64,000 bases of DNA from Balneolaceae bacterium (lineage in GTDB: Bacteria > Bacteroidota > Rhodothermia > Balneolales > Balneolaceae): positions 496,001 to 560,000 of the forward strand of contig JAXHMM010000005.1 in the NCBI GenBank assembly GCA_034521445.1, given 5' to 3'. A program made the translations under genes and the position numbers. Numbering within the stretch: position 1 is the first letter of the stretch; every line of letters begins with the position of its first letter. This document shows positions 59,537-64,000 of this stretch, in pieces. The notes under the pieces are model-generated. The model searched no databases. It had not been told where the DNA came from and saw only the letters and a program-made list of their open reading frames with translations.

Positions 59537-59767
59537 ATGAGCAAATTAGGCGCACACATTCGATGGCATCGCAGCAGAAGCGGGCTTACGCAGGCTGAAC
59601 TGGCCGACCTGGCGGGGGTAGGAAAGACCGCCGTCTTTGATATAGAGCACGGCAAGTCCACCGTGCAGCTTGACACCCTGCACAGGATCTGCCGTGCCCT
59701 GAACATGACCCTCCGCCTGGAGAGTCCCCTGATGGATCAGTGCAGAAAGGAGGTGGAGCGTGCGTAA
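59537..59767 (+). CDS. hipB: HipB-like antitoxin, helix-turn-helix DNA-binding protein
   Basis: The 76-residue protein is an HTH of the XRE/HipB type: LGAHIRWHRSRSGLTQAELADLAGVGKTAVFDIEHGKSTVQLDTLHRICRAL. In the HipBST systems HipB binds its operator and holds the complex. The gene has an AT-rich upstream stretch (59234-59536, 303 bp), which looks like a promoter region with TTATAA-like boxes and an inverted repeat at 59377-59415; I see no other gene there. It overlaps hipS by 8 bp. Confidence in the HTH family is high; the exact name depends on the two genes after it. Confidence 0.88.
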   Translation: MSKLGAHIRWHRSRSGLTQAELADLAGVGKTAVFDIEHGKSTVQLDTLHRICRALNMTLRLESPLMDQCRKEVERA

Positions 59768-60098
59768 GGCCCTTGTACAACTTCACGGCCGCCCTGCCGG
59801 CCACCTCACGCAGGAGGATGGAGACGTCTTTGCGTTCGCCTACGCCGAGGACTATGACGGGCCGCCTGTCTCGCTCACCCTGCCGGTGGACGGGGGACCC
59901 TGGCGATGGGAGCATTTTCCGGACGTTTTCGAGGGAATGCTTCCTGAGGGGGTGAATCGGGAATCCGCGCGGCGCGACCACAACCTGGAGGAGGACGACC
60001 TCTTCGGGCTGCTTCTTGCGGTTGGCGGGGACACGGCGGGAGCGCTGCAGGTGTATCCCGCCATGGAAGAGACGCCGGAAGCGGGGGACCACCCATGA
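59760..60098 (+). CDS. hipS: HipS-like subunit (HipA N-terminal domain)
   Basis: The 112-residue protein matches the HipA N-terminal subdomain alone: LVQLHGRPAGHLTQEDGDVFAFAYAEDY, then LPVDGGPWRWEHFPDVFEGMLPEG and GLLLAVGGDTAGALQVYP. In E. coli HipBST, HipS is the antitoxin that neutralises HipT. It starts at GTG 59760 with a perfect AGGAGG at 59748-59753, 6 bases away, so translation is coupled to hipB. It overlaps hipT by 4 bp (ATGA). Confidence 0.87.
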   Translation: MRKALVQLHGRPAGHLTQEDGDVFAFAYAEDYDGPPVSLTLPVDGGPWRWEHFPDVFEGMLPEGVNRESARRDHNLEEDDLFGLLLAVGGDTAGALQVYPAMEETPEAGDHP

Positions 60099-61027
60099 GC
60101 CGCTGCCTGATCACCTACGAGGAGATATCCGGGGACGGTGACTACAGCTCCACCGGGCTGGGCCGGCTCAATCCCGCCCTCAAGGAGCTGCGCCCCCTGC
60201 CCCTGGACCACCGGGAGCAGCTGCGCGAGGCGCGCGACCGCGCCGCCGTCATGGCCCTGCCCGGCCTGCAGCGCAAGATGAGCGCCCGCCTCAGCCTGAA
60301 GGAACGGAGATTTCTGCCGGTTCGCAGCCACGGCATCTACCTGCTCAAACCCTCCCTGCTCGAATTCGAACAGGTGCCCGAAAACGAGGACCTGACCATG
60401 CGCCTGGCGGGGCTGGCCGGCATCGAGGTGCCCCTGCACGGGCTGCACCGCGCCGCCGACGGCTCCCTACTCTATTTTGTGCGCCGCTTCGACCGCACCG
60501 GCAAGGCCGGCAGGGTGCACACGGAAGACCTGGCCCAGGTGGCGGGAGTAACCCCGGACCGCAAATTTGGCTTCCCCCTGGAGGAGGTGGCGCGCCTGCT
60601 CGAGCGCCATGCCTCCTTCCCCATGGTGGACAAATGGAAGCTTTTCCGGCGTGTGCTCTTCGCCTGGCTGACGGGTAACGAGGAGATGCACCTGAAGGAC
60701 CTCTCGCTGATTCACCAGGGCAATGTTGTGGCGCTCTCCCCCGCCTACGACCTGGTGAACACCGCCATCGTACGCAAAAACCCGGACGGGGAGATGGCCC
60801 TCAGTCTGGACGGCCGACGCGAAGGCATGAACCGGGAGCTCTTATTCGGGTACTTTGGCCGAGAGTGCCTGGAACTCACCCGCGAGGCGATGGACCGGGT
60901 GGCCAACGATCTGAGCAAGGCCCTCCCCCGCTGGAACCGCCTCATCGGCCGCAGCTTCCTGGACGACCGTCGCAAGTCGGACTACCGCAATCTTATTGCC
61001 AAGCGCCGGGAAGTGCTGGGCTGGTAG
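60095..61027 (+). CDS. hipT: HipT-like serine/threonine kinase toxin with altered active site
   Basis: The 310-residue protein is the short HipA-type kinase without the N-subdomain, the HipT layout. The gly-rich loop region reads ALPGLQRKMSARLSL (residues 54-68), where HipT of E. coli has the phospho-serine motif SIS-GxQ. The catalytic segment reads GNEEMHLKDLSL (residues 195-206), where HipA has D309 and N314 of TDGHAKN. Here the Asp is E197 and the Asn is D202. The metal site ALSPAYDLVNTAIV is kept. So the fold is clear, but the kinase may be weak or dead. HipT in E. coli targets TrpS. Confidence 0.88.
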   Translation: MSRCLITYEEISGDGDYSSTGLGRLNPALKELRPLPLDHREQLREARDRAAVMALPGLQRKMSARLSLKERRFLPVRSHGIYLLKPSLLEFEQVPENEDLTMRLAGLAGIEVPLHGLHRAADGSLLYFVRRFDRTGKAGRVHTEDLAQVAGVTPDRKFGFPLEEVARLLERHASFPMVDKWKLFRRVLFAWLTGNEEMHLKDLSLIHQGNVVALSPAYDLVNTAIVRKNPDGEMALSLDGRREGMNRELLFGYFGRECLELTREAMDRVANDLSKALPRWNRLIGRSFLDDRRKSDYRNLIAKRREVLGW

Positions 61028-61054
61028 GCGGACCGGTGGAGATCCCGCCTGGCC

Positions 61055-62602
61055 TCATCCCTCCCTGCCGCTGCCCCGCAGCCGCGCCGAAAGCAGGCCC
61101 GCGGCCACTACGATGGCGCTGCCCGCCAGGGTGTAGAGGGGCCAGGCGATGGCAAGGGGATCGCCCGGAAGCAGGCTGTGGATGGGACCCTCCACCATAA
61201 AAAGCAGGGCCGTCAGTCCCACGAAGAATCCGGTCAGGGCGTCGCGGCTGTCCGGCCGTCGGGAGAGACGTCCCAGCAGGAAAGCCCCCAGGAGTCCACC
61301 GTAGGTATAGGAGGCAATGCCCAGGCCCAGCTCCACCACCGCGGGGCGTTCGCCCTCCTGCAGCTGCAGCACGGCGAAAAAGAAGGCCGATGCCGTCAGG
61401 ATGAACGCCCAAACCACCGTGATCAGGCGCGATACGCGCAGGTCCTCTGCCTGGCTGTTTCCGCGGCCGAAATAGGGCTTGTAGAAGTCCAATGTCGTAG
61501 CCGAGGCCAGGGAGTTGAGCGAGGAACTCAGGCTGCTCATGGCAGCGGCGACAAGGGCGGCTACGATGAGGCCGGTCAGCCCGGCCGGAAGTTCCTCGAC
61601 AATAAAACGGGCAAAGATCTCGTCGGTGGTCGCCAGTCCCATGGCCTCCGCCGAAGCGCCCCCGTAGAAGGCGTAGAGCAGCAGACCGATGCCCAGGAAG
61701 AGGGCGAACTGCAGGGCCACCACCACGCCGCTCCATACCAGGGCGCGCTGCCCGTCGCGCACATTGCGGGTGGTCAGCAGCCGCTGTACGATGAGCTGAT
61801 CGGTACCGTGGGAGGCCACCGAAAAAACGGCGCCCCCGATCAGGGCGGTGAAGAAGGTGTAGGGCTGTGCGATGAATTCCTCAAAGGCCATATCCAGGCC
61901 GAAATCGAAAACCTGGGTCTTGCCTGCCCCGGCTGCCAGCTCCCAGGCCCCGGCCACTCCGCCCTCGATGCCCCCGGCCATGACCGCGGCGGCCAGCAGC
62001 GCGCCGCCAATGTAGACGCCCATCTGCATGACGTCCATCCAGACCACCGCCTTGATGCCGCCGACCAGCGTATAGACCAGGGTGATCACGGAGATGGCCG
62101 CGATGGCCAGCAGGTAGAGCTCCAGGTCGCCCCAGCCGGCGAAGGCGCCGCCCAGGCGCAGGATAATGGCCAGTGGAATGGCGGTTGCAAACAGGCGCAC
62201 GCCGTCGGCCAGCAGGCGCGTCACCATAAAGGTGGAGGAGGCGGCGTTGCGCATGCCCGCCCCAAAACGCTGCTGGAGGAACTGGTAGGCGGTGGCCATG
62301 TTGCCCTCATAGTAGCGCGGCAGGAAGAGGGCGCTGACCACGATGCGTCCGGCGATGTAGCCCAGGGTGATCTGCAGAAAGGTGAGGGTGCCCCCGTAGG
62401 AGACGGCCGGAATACTGATGAAGGTAAGGGTGCTGGTTTCGGTAGCCACTACCGAAAAGAGGACGGCCCACCAGGGAATGTCACGTCCCCCCATGAAATA
62501 GTCTGCCGTGGAGGTCTGACGGCCTGCAATCCAGGTGCCCAGCAGGGCGGCGCCCGCCAGGTAGACGACGATGACAACCAGGTCGAGGAGGGTAAATCCC
62601 AT
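61055..62602 (-). CDS. Sodium:solute symporter (SSS family)
   Basis: The 515-residue membrane protein has about 13 helices. It starts TLLDLVVIVVYLAGAALLGTWIAG, followed by the family signature TADYFMGGRDIPWWAVLFSVVATETSTLTFISIPA, in which the sodium-site residues lie. VGGIKAVVWMDVMQMGVYIGG is the second marker. SSS proteins bring sugars, amino acids or similar solutes in with sodium. The substrate cannot be told. It is 5 bp after rdgB on the same strand, so rdgB and this gene share a transcript. Confidence 0.9.
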   Translation of the reverse strand: MGFTLLDLVVIVVYLAGAALLGTWIAGRQTSTADYFMGGRDIPWWAVLFSVVATETSTLTFISIPAVSYGGTLTFLQITLGYIAGRIVVSALFLPRYYEGNMATAYQFLQQRFGAGMRNAASSTFMVTRLLADGVRLFATAIPLAIILRLGGAFAGWGDLELYLLAIAAISVITLVYTLVGGIKAVVWMDVMQMGVYIGGALLAAAVMAGGIEGGVAGAWELAAGAGKTQVFDFGLDMAFEEFIAQPYTFFTALIGGAVFSVASHGTDQLIVQRLLTTRNVRDGQRALVWSGVVVALQFALFLGIGLLLYAFYGGASAEAMGLATTDEIFARFIVEELPAGLTGLIVAALVAAAMSSLSSSLNSLASATTLDFYKPYFGRGNSQAEDLRVSRLITVVWAFILTASAFFFAVLQLQEGERPAVVELGLGIASYTYGGLLGAFLLGRLSRRPDSRDALTGFFVGLTALLFMVEGPIHSLLPGDPLAIAWPLYTLAGSAIVVAAGLLSARLRGSGREG

Positions 62603-62607
62603 AACGG

Positions 62608-63201
62608 TCAGAATTCCTGTGTGTGCAGCCAGTCCAGGAAGGCCTGCAGGGCGCGTCCCCGGTGACTGATGCGGTTCTTTTCACCCGCCTCCAGTTCGGC
62701 AAAGGTTTCCCTGTAGCCCTCCGGCCGGAAGACCGGGTCATAGCCGAAGCCCTTCTCCCCGCGGCGCTCCTCCAGGATGGCGCCCCGGCAGACCCCTTCA
62801 AAGGTGTGGGTGCTGCTGGGATGCACAAAGGCGACCACCGTACGGAACTGCGCGCCGCGGTCGTCCTGTGCCACTCCGGCCAGCTCCTCCAGCAGCTTGG
62901 TTACGTTGTCCTCGTCGCGGGCGTCCTGCCCGGCGTAGCGGGCCGAGTAGACGCCCGGTCGCCCGTCGAGGGCATCCACCTCCAGGCCGGTGTCGTCGGC
63001 CAGGGCAGGCAGCCCCGTCTCCCCGTGCACATAGCGGGCTTTCTTGAGGGCGTTGCCCTCCAGGGTGGGACGGTCTTCCTCCACCTCGCCCAGTCCCTCA
63101 AAGTCCGATGCCGGACGCAGCCGGATGCCCAGCGGCTTCAGCAGCTCGCGCAGTTCGGCGATCTTGTGCTCGTTGCGGGAGGCGAGGACGATGGTGTCCA
63201 T
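62608..63201 (-). CDS. rdgB: Non-canonical purine NTP pyrophosphatase (RdgB/HAM1)
   Basis: RdgB hydrolyses ITP, dITP and XTP to keep them out of DNA and RNA. The 197-residue protein starts IVLASRNEHKIAELRELL, the HAM1 N-terminus with the substrate-binding Asn and Lys. ALADDTGLEVDALDGRPGVYSARYAG (about residues 67-92) carries the catalytic acids. GEKGFGYDPVFRPEGY and NRISHRGRALQAF are the C-terminal motifs. Length equals the family. It follows the PfkB kinase gene by 5 bp. Confidence 0.95.
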   Translation of the reverse strand: MDTIVLASRNEHKIAELRELLKPLGIRLRPASDFEGLGEVEEDRPTLEGNALKKARYVHGETGLPALADDTGLEVDALDGRPGVYSARYAGQDARDEDNVTKLLEELAGVAQDDRGAQFRTVVAFVHPSSTHTFEGVCRGAILEERRGEKGFGYDPVFRPEGYRETFAELEAGEKNRISHRGRALQAFLDWLHTQEF

Positions 63202-63206
63202 GAGAT

Positions 63207-64000
63207 TCAGGCCAGCTGGGTGTGATCGGGAATGCGACTCAGCTCCATGAACTCGCGGTAGCGTCCGTAGATCTCGTCCTGTGAAAGTTCGCGCAGACGC
63301 AGAGTGCCGAACTGCTCCACGCAGAAACTGGCCATGACCGATCCGAAGGTGACCGCGCGTCGCAGGTTGGTGGGCGAGAGGTCGTCGGTGTAGCCCAGCC
63401 AGCCTATAAGTCCCCCGAGAAAGGTGTCGCCGGCGCCCGTGGGATCAAATATGTCGACCACCGGGTAGGCGGGGGCGGAAAAAAATTCGTCCTCCGTGTA
63501 GAGCAGGGCGCCGTGCTCGCCCTTCTTGATAATAAGGCTGCTGGGTCCCATCTCCAGGATCTGCCCGGCCGCCTTGTTGAGGTTGGGCTCCTCGGTGAGC
63601 TCGCGCACCTCCGAGTCGTTGATCACCAGCATGTCAATGCGCGCAATGGTCTCGCGCAACTCTTCGGGCGCGCCCTCGATCCAGAAATTCATGGTGTCCA
63701 TGATCACAAAATCGGGACTGTTGACCTGGTCGAGCACCTTGCCCTGCAGATCCGGCTGGATGTTGCCCAGGGCGACGAAGCGGGAGTCGCGGTAGGAGCC
63801 GGGGATTACCGGGTCGAAGTGTTCAAAGACGTTGAGCTGGGTGTCCAGGGTGTCGCGGGTGTTCAGATCGTAGTGGTATCGTCCCTTCCAGAAAAAAGTT
63901 TTCCCGGAGTTGTCCACCTGCAGCCCCTCCAGATCGATTTCGCGGTTACGCAGAAGATCCATGTCCTCCTCAGCGAAATCGCGTCCCACCACGCCCACCA
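63207..64000 (-). CDS. PfkB family sugar kinase, N-terminus outside window
   Basis: This partial gene runs off the right edge; the frame is open at base 64000, and the N-terminal sugar-binding part lies beyond. Visible parts are VGVVGRDFAEEDMDLL, the substrate lid strand VDNSGKTFFWKGRY, and the PfkB signature DIFDPTGAGDTFLGGLIG with the catalytic Asp in GAGD. RAVTFGSVMASFCVEQFG closes the fold. The substrate cannot be told. It is the first visible gene of a probable operon with rdgB and the SSS symporter. Confidence 0.9.
   Translation of the reverse strand, partial: VGVVGRDFAEEDMDLLRNREIDLEGLQVDNSGKTFFWKGRYHYDLNTRDTLDTQLNVFEHFDPVIPGSYRDSRFVALGNIQPDLQGKVLDQVNSPDFVIMDTMNFWIEGAPEELRETIARIDMLVINDSEVRELTEEPNLNKAAGQILEMGPSSLIIKKGEHGALLYTEDEFFSAPAYPVVDIFDPTGAGDTFLGGLIGWLGYTDDLSPTNLRRAVTFGSVMASFCVEQFGTLRLRELSQDEIYGRYREFMELSRIPDHTQLA

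Overview
The window is 64 kb of a GC-rich bacterial chromosome, and I see no plasmid, phage or insertion-sequence genes in it. The gene content suggests a member of the Bacteroidota-Rhodothermota-Balneolota group. The markers are a TonB receptor with a carboxypeptidase-like front domain, DPP IV, M14, M28 and tricorn exopeptidases, several lipoproteins including six-bladed-propeller types, a CHRD protein and DUF2911. Promoter-like sequences resemble the Bacteroidota type (TAnnTTTG near -7), and most starts lack a strong Shine-Dalgarno sequence. The high GC and the mix of genes make Balneolota or Rhodothermota my best guess; this is inference, since no 16S rRNA gene is present.

Layout. 1-7.7 kb: translation and chromosome genes rpsB(end)-tsf-pyrH-frr-smc, then ispH. 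7.7-12.4 kb, minus strand: YbbR-like protein, DUF721/DciA-like, recF, eno and a secreted protein. 12.6-18.2 kb: prmC, a DnaA-box region (candidate oriC), dnaA, folB, folK, a deoxynucleoside kinase, a small membrane protein and a TPR protein. 18.3 kb: tRNA-Leu(GAG). 18.5-33 kb: envelope and stress genes, namely a GLUG-repeat lipoprotein, a CaCA exchanger, a multi-PAS histidine kinase, a frameshifted tricorn protease, MsrA, an amidohydrolase, DUF2911 and a DMT transporter. 33-39.8 kb: a TPP riboswitch controlling a TonB receptor, then M28 and M14 peptidases. 40-48.8 kb: PolX, a TPR histidine kinase, and divergent metF and metH (metH carries a one-base frameshift). 48.8-58 kb: lipoprotein, DPP IV, an AAA/DUF4143 ATPase with an unusual repeat array, a GH3 glycosidase, a CHRD protein and an orphan 405-residue protein. 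58-64 kb: alcohol dehydrogenase, a three-gene HipBST toxin-antitoxin operon, an SSS symporter, RdgB and a PfkB kinase that runs off the end.

How the parts fit. The peptidases and transporters point to a heterotroph that feeds on proteins. The recF-DUF721 pair and the DnaA-box/dnaA region belong to replication and its repair. metF and metH form the methyl branch of methionine synthesis. The TPP riboswitch makes the TonB receptor a thiamine-uptake candidate.

Most worth a second look: the HipBST operon, whose kinase has lost its usual catalytic residues; the paired inverted-repeat elements in front of the DUF4143 ATPase; the head-on promoters and nested inverted repeat between metF and metH; and two octamer repeat tracts that overlap gene stop codons. 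Single-base frameshifts in metH and tricorn, and perhaps at the DMT transporter start, could be real decay or assembly error.
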